A DNA stretch of 64,000 nt from Nonomuraea solani (GCF_900108335.1 NZ_FNVT01000001.1:1170977-1234976); one strand, 5' to 3'. Positions 43,516-53,160 are shown, counted from the stretch's first letter. Notes: generated by a model not told the origin, from the sequence alone. Program-made: numbers and translations.

Positions 43516-45075
43516 ATGACGTCGGGGATGAGCACGCAGACGCAGGAGCATCTCGGCCCTTACCGGAAGATCCGGGAGATCGGCTCGGGCGGCATGGGGG
43601 TCGTGCATCTCGGGCTGGACGGCGCGGGGCGGCAGGTCGCGATCAAGGTGCTGCATCCGCACGTGGCCGCGGACCTGAAGGCGCGCGATCGGCTGTCGCG
43701 CGAGGTGGAGACGATGCGGCGGGTGCGCAGCCGGTACGTCGCCGAGGTGATCGACGCCGAGCTGTCGGGCGGCCGGCCTTACGTGGTGACCCGGTTCGTC
43801 GCGGGCCGCACGCTGGAGGACACCGTGATGGCCGAGGGCCCGCTGGCCGCGCGCGACGTGATCGGGCTGGCGCAGGGTTTGTGCCAGGCGCTGGTGGACA
43901 TTCACGCGGCCGGGGTGATCCACCGGGACCTGAAGCCGTCGAACGTGATGCTGGTCGGCGGTGAGCCGCTGGTGATCGATTTCGGGATCGCGCACCTGGT
44001 GAACGCGTCCCGGTTGACGCAGACCGGGATGGTCGTGGGCACGCCGGGCTACCTGGCGCCGGAGATCATCCGGGCGGGGCAGATCACGCAGGCGGCCGAC
44101 GTGCACGCGCTGGCCTCGACGGTGTTCTTCGCGGCGACGGGGCTGGCGCCGTTCGGGACGGGGTCGTTCGAGTCGGTCTGCTTCAACACGATGGAGGGGC
44201 GGGCGCGGATCGACGAGGCGCCGGTGTGGCTGCGGGCGTGGCTGAGCCGTGCGCTGTCGGTGGACCCGGAGGCCCGGCCCCGCGCGGGCGAGCTGCTCCG
44301 GCTGGCCAGAGCCCTGCAACCGGCGGGCGGTCCCGGTGGCGCGCCGCATACGGCGAGCGGGCCGGGTGCGGCGCCCCCTTGGGCGGGCCATCCCGTAGAC
44401 AGAGCCGGGGAGGGGCGGCCGTCCGAGCGTACGCTCACCATGGACGCCGTGTCCGACCTCCTGCCGCCGGTCGCGTACGCCCGCCGGGAGGAGCACCCCG
44501 CCGAGCCGGCCCCGGCGCCGACCGAGCTGTCCGGCCGGCCACGGCCGCGCCGCCCGGCGCCCCCGCCCGCGGAGCCGTTCGAGTGGCGGCGGTTCGTGAA
44601 GGGCAGCGGCTTCGTCGGCGTGCTCGCCCTGGTGACGCTGGTGGCGCTGACCGTCATGAACCCGGTCGTGATGGGGCTGATGGCGGTGGCGCTGTCGCTG
44701 GCGTTGCGGGCGGGTGAGCGTGTCCTGGGCGAGCACATCGGCTACGAGTACGACGACGATGAGGCGCGCCCGCCGTGGTCGATGATCGGGGCGGTGGCGG
44801 TGGGCAACCTGCTGGCGTCACTGGCCTTCGGCATCGCCGTCGCGGGCGTGCTCCACTGGGCCGGCGACTTGAGCACCGACTCGGCGGAGTCCCTCGCCGC
44901 GGGCGCGTTCACGCTGGGGCTGTTCGTGCTGCCCGGCTCGGGCGTGGTCCGGCGCACCGCCTCCCGCATCCTGGCCCGCCTCCTGCCCGGCCCCAGCGCG
45001 ACCGTGGTCACGGTGGCCGTGATGGGGCCGATCGCGCTGACCGCGGTGATCGTGGCCCTGCTCCAAGGGCTGTAG
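43516..45075 (+). CDS. membrane Ser/Thr protein kinase (PknB-like)
   Basis: 519 aa from ATG 43516 (GGAGG touches it); ATG 43528 fits SD spacing equally. The kinase domain covers about 15-280: P-loop GSGGMG at 24-28, Lys44 in VAIKVLH, catalytic HRDLKPSN at 136-143 and D155-F-G. A Pro/Arg-rich linker follows, then four hydrophobic segments (GVLALVTLVALTVMNPVVMG, VGNLLASLAFGIAVAG, SLAAGAFTLGLFVLPG, VVTVAVMGPIALTAVIVALL). No PASTA or other extracellular sensor is attached. The partner and targets are unknown. Confidence 0.9.
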   Translation: MTSGMSTQTQEHLGPYRKIREIGSGGMGVVHLGLDGAGRQVAIKVLHPHVAADLKARDRLSREVETMRRVRSRYVAEVIDAELSGGRPYVVTRFVAGRTLEDTVMAEGPLAARDVIGLAQGLCQALVDIHAAGVIHRDLKPSNVMLVGGEPLVIDFGIAHLVNASRLTQTGMVVGTPGYLAPEIIRAGQITQAADVHALASTVFFAATGLAPFGTGSFESVCFNTMEGRARIDEAPVWLRAWLSRALSVDPEARPRAGELLRLARALQPAGGPGGAPHTASGPGAAPPWAGHPVDRAGEGRPSERTLTMDAVSDLLPPVAYARREEHPAEPAPAPTELSGRPRPRRPAPPPAEPFEWRRFVKGSGFVGVLALVTLVALTVMNPVVMGLMAVALSLALRAGERVLGEHIGYEYDDDEARPPWSMIGAVAVGNLLASLAFGIAVAGVLHWAGDLSTDSAESLAAGAFTLGLFVLPGSGVVRRTASRILARLLPGPSATVVTVAVMGPIALTAVIVALLQGL

Positions 45076-45213
45076 TCCCCGTCCCTCCGAGGTGCTACCC
45101 CCCTCTGTCCGCACGTCGGTTTGACCCCGCCCCGAAGACCTGAACAGCCTGCGCCGGTGTCATTCTCAGGCCATCGGCGAAGATCTACGCTGTCCGGAGG
45201 AGGTCTACCTGAG

Positions 45214-46287
45214 ATGACCACGACGTTCGGCTCGATCGGCAGCGGGCGGCGGACCCGGTTCTTCCTGCGGCTGGCGGCGGCGGTCCCCGACCGGCTCCGG
45301 GTCGGCGGTGTCGTCACCCGCAGCGCGGAACGCGGCGCCGAGATCACCGCGGAATATGGCGTACCGGCCTTCCGCACGATGGACGAACTGCTCCGGCACG
45401 AGCGGCCCGACTACATCGCCGCCGCGGTGCCCTGGCCGGCGATGCCGGACGCGATCCGCGAGGTGGCCGGGCACCGGATGCCGGTCCTGGCCGAGACGCC
45501 GCCCGCGCCCGACGTGGCCGGGCTGCGAGAGTTGTGGCGCGACGTGGGCGGCACCGGCCTGGTGCAGGTGGCCGAGCAGTATCTGCTGATGCCCGGCCAC
45601 GCGGCCCGGCTGGCGATCGTCCGCGAGGGCGTGATCGGCGAGCCCACCTCGGTCCAGGTCTCCTCGACCCACCTCTACCACGCGGTGTCGCTGATCCGCG
45701 GCCTGCTGGGCATCGGGTTCGAGGCCGCCGAGGTGCGGGCCGGCGCGTTCGAGGCGCCGCTCGCCGACCCGCTCGGGTTCGGCGGGTGGACCGGCGACGA
45801 CACCCCGCGACGGCTGACCACGACCATCGCGACCCTCGACTTCGGCGGCCGGATGGGCCTGTACGACTTCACCGACAACCAGTGGTGGAACCCGCTGCGA
45901 ACGCGGCGCATCGTGGTGCGCGGCTCGATCGGCGAGCTGGCCGACGACCGGGTGGTCCGGCTGGCCGACCCCGTGACGCCGGTGGAGTCGCTCCTGATCC
46001 GGCGGGACACCGGCGTCGACCTCAACCTGGAGCTGCGCGACCTCAAGCACATCAGCTTCGACGGGCGGGTGGTCTACCGCAACCCGTTCGACGGCGCGGG
46101 GTTGTCCGACGACGACATCGCGGTCGCGGACATCCTCGCGCGCACGGGCGCCTGGGCCCGCCAGGAGGGCCCGCCCCCATACCCGCTCGCGGAAGCCTGC
46201 CAGGACCACCTGATCAGCGTCGCCATCGGCGAGTCGGCGCGGACCGGCGGCCCGGTCACCACCGGCAAGGAGGACTGGGCGCGCTGA
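45214..46287 (+). CDS. Gfo/Idh/MocA-family oxidoreductase
   Basis: ATG at 45214 with GGAGGAGG about 11 nt upstream, 357 aa. The Rossmann start is FGSIGSGRRTRFFLRLAAAV, next VVTRSAERGAEITAEYGVPA, then RPDYIAAAVPWPAMP and MPVLAETPPAPDVA, in place of the usual (E/K)-K-P box (ETP). It is probably an NAD(P)-dependent sugar or inositol dehydrogenase; the missing Lys of EKP may affect catalysis. No sugar-gene neighbours identify the substrate. Confidence 0.85.
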   Translation: MTTTFGSIGSGRRTRFFLRLAAAVPDRLRVGGVVTRSAERGAEITAEYGVPAFRTMDELLRHERPDYIAAAVPWPAMPDAIREVAGHRMPVLAETPPAPDVAGLRELWRDVGGTGLVQVAEQYLLMPGHAARLAIVREGVIGEPTSVQVSSTHLYHAVSLIRGLLGIGFEAAEVRAGAFEAPLADPLGFGGWTGDDTPRRLTTTIATLDFGGRMGLYDFTDNQWWNPLRTRRIVVRGSIGELADDRVVRLADPVTPVESLLIRRDTGVDLNLELRDLKHISFDGRVVYRNPFDGAGLSDDDIAVADILARTGAWARQEGPPPYPLAEACQDHLISVAIGESARTGGPVTTGKEDWAR

Positions 46288-46294
46288 ACAGTGA

Positions 46295-49003
46295 TCAGCG
46301 TTCCAGCTCCAGATCCATCAGCTCGGCCCGGGAGCCGACACCGAGCTTCGGATAGGCCTTGTACAGGTGATATTCGATCGTCCGCGGGCTGAGGAACAGG
46401 TGGGCGGCGATGTCCCGGTTGGCCATGCCGTCCGCGGCCAGCCTGACCACCTGGAGTTCCTGGGGCGTGAGGAGGCTGGCCGGGCCCTCGGCCGTGGACA
46501 CGGCCTTGGAGCCCAGGGCGCGCAGCTCGGCCTGGGCCCGCAGCGCCCACGGGTGGGTGCCGAGCAGGTCGAACAGGTCGAACGCGGTACGCAGGTGCTC
46601 CCGCGCGGCGGCCCGCTGTTTGTCGCGGCGCAGGAACTCGCCGTACACCAGCTCGGCTCTGGCGCGTTCGAACCGCTGGTCGGAGTCGGCGTGCCGGTCG
46701 TGGATGCGTACGGCCTCGGCCAGGTGCGTCCCGGCCTCGGCGCCCTGGGCGAGCAGGCCCCGCGACCTGGCCGCGCACGCCGCCATCAGGGGTGTGCCCA
46801 CCGCCTTGGCCCAGTGCTCGAACTCGGCCAGCGGCTCCACGGCCAGGTCGGGCCGGCCCGCCCGGACGGCCGTCTCGATCAGGTCCGGCGCCGCGTACAG
46901 GGCCACCGTCTGGTGCCTGCGCCCGCCGTGCCAGAGCGGCGCCAGGCACTCCAGCGCCTCCCGCGCGTCGCCCAGCCCGAGGTGGAGCAGCCCGGACGCC
47001 CAGATGCCCATGACCCGGCCCGCCTCCACGGCCGGATCCAGGCCGGCGACCAGCGTCCGGCAGCGCTCGGTGTCGCCGTAGATCGCGGCCAGCCACGCGA
47101 GGATGCCGCCGAGATGCTGGACACGGTGCGACTGCCCGATGTCGTGGGCCACCCGTAACGCCTCGTCGGCCGCCTCCGCCGCGTCGCGATGCCGGCCGTT
47201 CACCATCTGGGCCTGCGCCAGCAGGGCGAGGGCCGGCGGCAGCACCCCGATCAGCCCGTCGTCGCGGCACCGGGCCACCAGCGCGGCGCCGACCCGGCAC
47301 GCCGTCGTGTGGTCGCCCGCCAGCAGGCTCAGCGAGGCCGCGAGGAGGAACTGGGCAGGTTGGTCCTGAGCCGTCTCCAGCAGGTGGCCGACCGCGTCGC
47401 GTACCGGCGTGAGGTCGTGCACCCGCTCGTCGTTGATCACCTGGGCGACCGTCATCAGCCCGGCGGGCAGCGGGCCTGGCCCGGCCATGGCGGTCGCGGT
47501 GGCGCGGGCCAGCTCGGCGTCGCTGCCGAACACGGCGTGCCTGGCCGCGTCGACCAGCATCAGGGTCGCCGCCTCCCGATCCGCCGCCGCCACCCGCCCG
47601 GCGCCCTCGACGAGGATGCGACCGGCCCGGCTCGGCGACCCGTGCTCGAACTCCACCGACGCCAGGACGTGGTCGGCCCTGGCCCGAATGGGCAGGTCGC
47701 AGGTGAGCGGGCCGGCCCGCTCGGCCAGGGCGACGGCCTTGTCCAGGTGACCGGCGCGGACCGCGAGCTCGGCGGCCCGAACCATCCGGTCCGCCCTGGT
47801 CCGCTCGTCGGTCGTCAGCTCGGCGGCGCGTTCCAGGGCCGCCGACGCCGCCGGGGCGTCGTGCCGGTCCAGAGCCTGTACGGCCGCGCGCTCCAGCTCG
47901 TCGGCCACGTCGTCGTCGGTGCCCCGCACCGCGGTGGCCAGGTGCCAGGCCCGGCGGCCGGTGTGCGCCTCCCCGGTCAGGACGGCGGCGAGCGCGCGGT
48001 GCGCGGCCACCCGCAGGTGGTGCGGCGTGCCCTGGTAGGCGGCGGCGCGGATCAGCGGATGGCGGAACCGGATCCCGGGGACCGGGCCGCCCGAGCCGGT
48101 GACGTGCACCAGGCCGGCCTGTTCGGCGGGGCCGAGCGCGTCCGCCGCGGCGCCCAGCTCCTCGGCGGCGCGCAGGATCGGCTCGGCGTCGCCCATGTCG
48201 TCGGCCGCCGCGACGAGCAGCACGAGCTGCGTGGCCTCGGGAAGGTCCTCGATCCTGGCACGGAACGCTCGCTGCACCCGGCCGGGCGATGGCTCGGCGC
48301 CCACCGCCGACGGGAGCGGGCCCGCGCGCCCGGCCCGCCGGTCGTCGGTGAGCGCGGCGGAGAACTCCAGCAGCGCGAGCGGGTTCCCGGCGGCCTCGTC
48401 CAGGATCCGCCGCCTGGCCTGCGCCGACATGCCGCCCGCGCGATCGGCGAGCAGCTCGGCGGCGGCCGTGTCCGGCAGCCGGCCCAGCCGCATCCGGGGG
48501 ATTCCCGGCGCGGGGTCGTCCTCGCGGGAGCTGAAGATCATGCAGATGCCCTCCGCCTCCAGGCGCCGCGCGGCGAACAGCAGCGCGGCGGCGGAGGCGG
48601 TGTCCAGCCACTGGAGGTCGTCGACCAGGCACAGCACCGGTCCCGGATCGTGCTCGGAGAGCAGGGTGAGCGCGGCCAGCCCGGTGAGGAAGAGGTCCTG
48701 GGAGGCTGAGGGGCTGAGCCCGAACGCGCTGCGCAGCGCCGCCGCCTGCCTGGGCGGGAGCCGGTGGAGGCGGTCGAGCAGGGGGCGGAGCAGCAGGTGC
48801 AGCCCGGCGAACGGATATTTCGCCTCGGACTCGACGCCGAACGTCTCCAGCACGGCCATCCCCGAGTCCTTGGCGTGGGCCAGCAGCGCCGACTTCCCGA
48901 TGCCCGCCTCGCCGTGGACGATGAGGGCTCCGCTGCGCCGGTCATGGGCCGCCCGCAGCATCCGGTCGATCGTGCTCAGCTCGTCGGTACGTCCGTACAG
49001 CAT
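46295..49003 (-). CDS. LuxR-family LAL regulator (AAA ATPase, helical repeats, HTH)
   Basis: 902 aa. The STAND/AAA ATPase has Walker A GEAGIGKS at 31-38 and VLCLVDDLQWLDTASAAALL as Walker B with sensor. A long helical TPR-like region (about 390-820) leads to the LuxR HTH near 850-895: LTPQELQVVRLAADGMANRD, SPRTIEYHLYKAYPKLGV. These large activators (MalT-like) bind inducers or proteins and control secondary metabolism or catabolism. Downstream, 7 nt beyond the stop, is the Gfo/Idh gene on the other strand. Targets are unknown. Confidence 0.95.
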   Translation of the reverse strand: MLYGRTDELSTIDRMLRAAHDRRSGALIVHGEAGIGKSALLAHAKDSGMAVLETFGVESEAKYPFAGLHLLLRPLLDRLHRLPPRQAAALRSAFGLSPSASQDLFLTGLAALTLLSEHDPGPVLCLVDDLQWLDTASAAALLFAARRLEAEGICMIFSSREDDPAPGIPRMRLGRLPDTAAAELLADRAGGMSAQARRRILDEAAGNPLALLEFSAALTDDRRAGRAGPLPSAVGAEPSPGRVQRAFRARIEDLPEATQLVLLVAAADDMGDAEPILRAAEELGAAADALGPAEQAGLVHVTGSGGPVPGIRFRHPLIRAAAYQGTPHHLRVAAHRALAAVLTGEAHTGRRAWHLATAVRGTDDDVADELERAAVQALDRHDAPAASAALERAAELTTDERTRADRMVRAAELAVRAGHLDKAVALAERAGPLTCDLPIRARADHVLASVEFEHGSPSRAGRILVEGAGRVAAADREAATLMLVDAARHAVFGSDAELARATATAMAGPGPLPAGLMTVAQVINDERVHDLTPVRDAVGHLLETAQDQPAQFLLAASLSLLAGDHTTACRVGAALVARCRDDGLIGVLPPALALLAQAQMVNGRHRDAAEAADEALRVAHDIGQSHRVQHLGGILAWLAAIYGDTERCRTLVAGLDPAVEAGRVMGIWASGLLHLGLGDAREALECLAPLWHGGRRHQTVALYAAPDLIETAVRAGRPDLAVEPLAEFEHWAKAVGTPLMAACAARSRGLLAQGAEAGTHLAEAVRIHDRHADSDQRFERARAELVYGEFLRRDKQRAAAREHLRTAFDLFDLLGTHPWALRAQAELRALGSKAVSTAEGPASLLTPQELQVVRLAADGMANRDIAAHLFLSPRTIEYHLYKAYPKLGVGSRAELMDLELER

Positions 49004-49093
49004 CCTTCCTCCGGCGGCGCTCCACCCGAAAAACCGTGGGTCACGATGGTCTGTGATCCTACGTTGATCGCCTGGAGCGCGCTGCCGGACCGG

Positions 49094-49960
49094 TCAAACG
49101 TTGTCGTGGTAGTACAAAGCGAGCGCGGCGCGCTGTAGCGGCGAGACGCCGTCGCACGACTTCCTGGAGGCGCTCATGTCCTCCCACTGATAGACGCCGC
49201 ACCACGTCCCGGTGCTGGTGGTACGCACGGCGGTGTGGTTCATCTTCGCCCCCGTCGTGGACTTGCCGAAGGTGACCCAGTTGTCGGCGCGGTAGTTGTT
49301 GGTGGCCGACTTCCTGGCCACCCACTGGTCGTGGTCGGAGGCGATCGCGGTGTACTCGGTGCTCATCTGGGAGCGCGGGTTGTACTCCAGCCACTTCAGG
49401 AAGCCGCTTTTCGGCCTCATGTCGCTGCACTGCTCGTGGGTGAGGGCGCAGGCGGTGCCGAGGTTGGCGCCGGCGTGCGGGGTGCCCAGGGTGACGACGT
49501 CCTCGATGTAGAGCCGGGCCGGCCAGTCGCCGTCGCCGCCGTACCGGTTGACGCCCTCGATCGCGGCCCTGGTCACCAGGCCGCCCATCGAGTGGGCGAC
49601 GACGTCCACCGGCTGCTTGTACGTGGTCCACTGGCTGTCGACGAACCAGGCGAGCCGGCGGCCGAGCTCCTGGATGCGGGTGTCGGTGGTGCCGGCGAAC
49701 TCGTGGTCGCAGCGCGTGCCGCCGCCGTAGTAGCCGAACGTGACGAAGCGGCCGGTGAAGCCCTTGCTCCGCAGCGCCTTCTTGGCCGGGGCCCAGGTGC
49801 TCTCGCAGTTGGTGTTCGCGCTGCGGCTCCAGCCGTGGACGAACACCGTCGTCCGCGTCTTGGAGTTCGCGCGCGCCGGCGCCGCCTCGGCGAAGGCGGG
49901 TGTCGTGGCGAGGAACCCGGCGCACAGGGAGAGCACGGTGACGACCGTGCCACCTCGCAT
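49094..49960 (-). CDS. secreted alpha/beta-hydrolase (lipase-type)
   Basis: ATG at 49960 with GGTAAAGG upstream, 288 aa; an ATG at 50002 without SD is possible. A signal peptide (VVTVLSLCAGFLATTPAFAE) precedes the hydrolase fold. TTVFVHGWSRSANTNCESTW is the oxyanion region, DVVAHSMGGLVTR is the nucleophile elbow (A-H-S-M-G), and VVTLGTPHAGANLG is typical of LipA-type lipases. The His is likely in KMNHTAVR. Cys pairs (NCES, RCDH; ACAL, QCSD; WCGV, SCDG) make disulfides. It is an extracellular esterase or lipase. Confidence 0.88.
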   Translation of the reverse strand: MRGGTVVTVLSLCAGFLATTPAFAEAAPARANSKTRTTVFVHGWSRSANTNCESTWAPAKKALRSKGFTGRFVTFGYYGGGTRCDHEFAGTTDTRIQELGRRLAWFVDSQWTTYKQPVDVVAHSMGGLVTRAAIEGVNRYGGDGDWPARLYIEDVVTLGTPHAGANLGTACALTHEQCSDMRPKSGFLKWLEYNPRSQMSTEYTAIASDHDQWVARKSATNNYRADNWVTFGKSTTGAKMNHTAVRTTSTGTWCGVYQWEDMSASRKSCDGVSPLQRAALALYYHDNV

Positions 49961-50067
49961 TAATCGAGCCTTTACCCCCGGAAAACCCAGATGTGTGCTC
50001 ATGGCATGAACGGTAGGAACGACGGTGGCCTCCGCGAATCCGTAGCCGCTACTGGGATGTCCCCACC

Positions 50068-50187
50068 ATGATCTTGCCAGGAAAGGTGGCGTTCGTGCTC
50101 ATGAACGGCGGCCGGGGCATCGGCAGGACGCGGATGAGCCGCCCATGCGGGGGTGGCAGAAATTTCCAGGAACGTCGGCGGGCCTGA
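50068..50187 (+). pseudogene. short-chain dehydrogenase N-terminal remnant
   Basis: The ATG at 50068 opens ILPGKVAFVLMNGGRGIGRT, a clear copy of the SDR start (L-x-G-K-V-A-x-V-T-G-G-x-R-G-I-G-R) with TG changed to LMN. After GIGRT the frame departs from the family and stops at 50187. The body of the SDR gene is not present. Confidence 0.65.
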
Positions 50188-50206
50188 AAAGAAATATTGA
50201 GCAGAA

Positions 50207-50392
50207 TGAGCAAAAGCCTGGACCGACGGCTTGACGCGATGGACGATCCGTTCGTCGATCCGAAGATCGTGGACACGCCCGGGCGCTCGATGACCCGCAC
50301 ACCCTGGAGATGGTTCATGGATCTGTCAGCCGTCCCCCGAGAGCCGGACAGTCACTGGGACTGTTCCGGACGCGGCCCCGTCACGAGGAGAT
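50207..50392 (+). CDS. possible 61-aa ORF, no family
   Basis: Begins MSKSLDRRLDAMDDPFVDP and ends GPVTRR. There is no clear SD and no recognisable domain. Codon positions look plausible, but it may be chance between the SDR remnant and the Cache gene. Confidence 0.25.
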
Positions 50393-50433
50393 GAAGCGAG
50401 CGGTCGTCACCTTCCGGTGGCGGCCGCCCGCCT

Positions 50434-51135
50434 TCACAGGGCCGCCCGGTCACCGGCGGAGGTGACGATGCTCCAGGGCAGTCCGGGCAGCTCGACCCGG
50501 TCGGGCCCGGGGTCCAGGAGCAGCGAGCCGGCGGGCAGCCGTGGTGAGTTGGTGGCCACCACCCGGTTCTCGCCGTTCACCAGCGTGATCTGCGCCGGGC
50601 TCGCGGCCAGCACGCCGAGCAGCAGCGCCTCGAACCGGGCCGCCCGCACGTCGGCGCCCACCACGCCGAGGAAACGGCCGTCGACCTCGGCGGGCGCGGT
50701 GAAGGTCAGCATGTACGTGTCGGTGCCGCCGTAGTCGACGTACGGGCCGACGATGTGGCGGCGGCGGGTGCGCTCGGGCACGGCGAACCATTCGGCGGCC
50801 GTGTAGTCGTAGAAGTCGAGGCTCTCCGGGTTGAGGTCGACGTCGAGGAAGATCGGATCCTGCTCGGGCGGCGCCTGCCACCACTCCAGCCACCGCCGCC
50901 GGTCGGCCAGCACGCCGGGCGCGACGATGACCCCCGCTCCCGCCACCACCTCGTGCGTGCTGCTCAGGCAGGCGAAGATCTCCGGCCGGACCGCGGCCAG
51001 GTCGGCGCAGGCGAACGAGCCGGAGGCGCGATAGCAGGCCACGACGCTCGCCAGGACGCGATCTAAGGAGCGGAAGATGTCCGCCACGATCGTGTGGACC
51101 CGGTCCGCTACCTGACCGACGTGCCGATCGCTCAT
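50434..51135 (-). CDS. Cache-domain (PDC) sensor protein, cytosolic
   Basis: 233 aa without a signal peptide or TM. The C-terminal half reads VGPYVDYGGTDTYMLTFTAP, LGVVGADVRAARFEALLL and ITLVNGENRVVATNSPRL, the PAS-like strands of a Cache/PDC domain, which usually lies outside the cell in chemoreceptors and kinases. A cytosolic stand-alone form 10 bp after a FadR-type regulator could bind the same metabolite. It is transcribed with that regulator. Confidence 0.75.
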   Translation of the reverse strand: MSDRHVGQVADRVHTIVADIFRSLDRVLASVVACYRASGSFACADLAAVRPEIFACLSSTHEVVAGAGVIVAPGVLADRRRWLEWWQAPPEQDPIFLDVDLNPESLDFYDYTAAEWFAVPERTRRRHIVGPYVDYGGTDTYMLTFTAPAEVDGRFLGVVGADVRAARFEALLLGVLAASPAQITLVNGENRVVATNSPRLPAGSLLLDPGPDRVELPGLPWSIVTSAGDRAAL

Positions 51136-51145
51136 CGTTGCCTCC

Positions 51146-51898
51146 TCACTCGGATGCGACGAGCCGCCAATGGAACTCCATCAGACGCTCTATCCCCTTG
51201 TCGATGTGTTCCTCGGTGAGCGATCTGGCCCGGGCCGGGTCGCGGGCCTCGATGGCGTCGATCACCTGGGTGTGGCTGTGCACGACGTCGCGCGGGTCGA
51301 CGGCCTCGCCATAGGGGAGCCAGAGCAGCTCGCCCACCTCGGCCTGGATGTCGATCTCGGCGCGCGTGAGCCGTACGGACTGGGCCGCGGCGGCGACCTC
51401 GATGTGGAAGCGGCCGTCGGCGCGGCGGCGGGCGCCCACCGAGGTGGCCGCGTCGAGGCGGCCGAGGACCTGGCGCAGGCGGGCGACGTTGTCGGCGGAG
51501 GCCCGCAGGGCGGCCAGCCGGGCGGCGGTGCCCGCGATCGCGGAGCGGTAGTCGCCGATCTCGCGCAGCTCCGAGCTGCTCAGCTCGCGCAGGCGGCGGC
51601 GCAGCCGGGCCGCGGACGGGTCGGCGGGCGCGAGCACGAACGTGCCCCCGCCGCGCCCCCTGCGGGTCTCGACCAGCCCGCGCTCGCGCAGGGCGGCCAG
51701 GGCCGCGCGCAGGGTCACGGTGGAGACGTTGAGCGCGTTGGCCAGCTCCAGCTCGGCGGGGAGCTGGTCGCCGTCGGCGATGAGGCCGAGCGCGATCGCC
51801 TCGGCCAGCCGCCGCACCACGACCTCCGCCCGGCCGGAACCGTCGTCGACCGGGGCGAAGACCGCCGCCTTGGGGAGCTGACTCACGCGGTCCAGCAT
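51146..51898 (-). CDS. FadR-subfamily GntR regulator
   Basis: 250 aa. The winged helix reads AIALGLIADGDQLPAELELA, NVSTVTLRAALAALRERGLV, RRGRGGGTFV. The FCD helical domain follows, with metal-ligand residues in IGDYRSAIAG, GRFHIEVAAAA and VVHSHTQVIDAI. FadR types sense acids such as lactate, glycolate or gluconate. It is divergent from a GlcF-like Fe-S reductase, and its ATG lies within an inverted repeat CATATT-N9-AATATG. Confidence 0.92.
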   Translation of the reverse strand: MLDRVSQLPKAAVFAPVDDGSGRAEVVVRRLAEAIALGLIADGDQLPAELELANALNVSTVTLRAALAALRERGLVETRRGRGGGTFVLAPADPSAARLRRRLRELSSSELREIGDYRSAIAGTAARLAALRASADNVARLRQVLGRLDAATSVGARRRADGRFHIEVAAAAQSVRLTRAEIDIQAEVGELLWLPYGEAVDPRDVVHSHTQVIDAIEARDPARARSLTEEHIDKGIERLMEFHWRLVASE

Positions 51899-51924
51899 AT
51901 TGCCTTTTGAAATATGAACTCATA
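51896..51924. promoter_or_regulatory. GntR operator candidates in the divergent promoter
   Basis: CATATT (51896-51901) / AATATG (51911-51916) and, overlapping, the perfect TATGA-AC-TCATA (51913-51924). They lie in a short AT-rich stretch between the regulator and the operon at 51958. The regulator ATG is part of the first arm. Confidence 0.55.
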
Positions 51925-51957
51925 GTTTTAAGCGCAACCCCGTCGTAGGGAGGCCAC

Positions 51958-53160
51958 ATGCCGGATCCCGACAAGAGGCCAGAGAAGAGATTCGCCGAGG
52001 AGTGGCGCGACGCCGCGTACAACTGCTTCTCCTCAGGCCACAAGTTCTGCCGCGAGGTCTGTCCCGTCATGCAGGTCACGCGGAACGAGTCCTGGAGCCC
52101 CACCGCCTTCCACGCCAACGTCGTGGCGATGGAGAAGGGGGAGCTGGAGGTCGCCGACGTCGCGGCCGACTACGTCAACTGCACCGGGTGCGGCGCGTGC
52201 GAGCTGCGCTGCCCCAACTCCCTGTTCACCGGCGACTTCTACCGCTTCCGCACGCGTACGGTCGATCTGGTCAAGGCCGTGCGCGGGCTGGCCGTCTCGC
52301 AGGGCGTGCACCAGCCGGGCTGGCAGCGCTGGAACCTGCTCACCGACGAGCGCGGCCACGAGCCGGTGCTGAACGGCACCCCGATCGACCAGGCACGGGT
52401 ACGCGACTGGGCCGACGGGCTCGACCTGCCCATCGGCGGCGAGACGATCCTGTTCGTCGACTGCGAGGCGGCCTTCTCCCGCACGTCGGTGCCGCGCTCG
52501 GTGGCCCGGATCCTGAACCTCGCCGGCTACAAGTTCGGGCTGATGAACGAGCAGTGGTGCTGCGGCGGCCCGGCGGCCGAGATGGGCTACGAGGAGCAGG
52601 CGCGCCGGTTCGCCCGGCACAACCTGGACGACTGGCGGGCGGCCGGGGTGCGCCGGGTGCTGGTGCTCGACCCGCACGACTACATCACGTTCACCGAGGA
52701 CTATCCGAAGTATTTCGGCGACGAGTACGACATCGAGATCGTGCTGGTCGTGGAGCTGCTGGCCGAGCTGATCAGGGAGGGCAGGCTGACGCCGCACGTC
52801 CCGGTCGAACGCACGGTGACCTACCACGACCCGTGCCGGCTCAACAAGCGCAAGGGCGTCTGGCGGGAGCCACGGGAGATCCTGCGGGCGATTCCCGGCT
52901 TGACCTACCACGACGTGGACCGGGTGACGCAGTGGTCGTACTGCTCGGGCGGGGGCGGCGGGCTGCCCATCGAGAAGCCGGAGCTGACCGCGAAGATCAG
53001 CGAGCAGCGGGTCGGCAAGGCGGCCGAGCTGGGCGTGGACACGCTGGTCAGCGCCTGCCCGTGGTCGGAGCGGCCGCTGTCGGAGGCCGGCCGGGCGCGC
53101 TCGATCGACGTCGTGGACCTGCACGAGCTGCTCGCCGAGTCGCTGGGAGTGGGGCCATGA
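51958..53160 (+). CDS. Fe-S oxidoreductase subunit (GlcF/LutA/HdrD-like)
   Basis: ATG at 51958 after GGGAGG, 400 aa. The N-terminal cluster motifs are CFSSGHKFCREVCPV and CTGCGACELRCPN, ligating two [4Fe-4S] groups. Two CCG modules follow (QWCCGGPAAEMGY, YCSGGGGGLP; HDPCRLNKRKG). It would accept electrons from the FAD subunit encoded next (ATGA overlap) and pass them to the respiratory chain, as in glycolate or D-lactate oxidases. The first motif is CxxxxxxxCxxxC, not strict CxxCxxCxxxCP. Confidence 0.9.
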   Translation: MPDPDKRPEKRFAEEWRDAAYNCFSSGHKFCREVCPVMQVTRNESWSPTAFHANVVAMEKGELEVADVAADYVNCTGCGACELRCPNSLFTGDFYRFRTRTVDLVKAVRGLAVSQGVHQPGWQRWNLLTDERGHEPVLNGTPIDQARVRDWADGLDLPIGGETILFVDCEAAFSRTSVPRSVARILNLAGYKFGLMNEQWCCGGPAAEMGYEEQARRFARHNLDDWRAAGVRRVLVLDPHDYITFTEDYPKYFGDEYDIEIVLVVELLAELIREGRLTPHVPVERTVTYHDPCRLNKRKGVWREPREILRAIPGLTYHDVDRVTQWSYCSGGGGGLPIEKPELTAKISEQRVGKAAELGVDTLVSACPWSERPLSEAGRARSIDVVDLHELLAESLGVGP

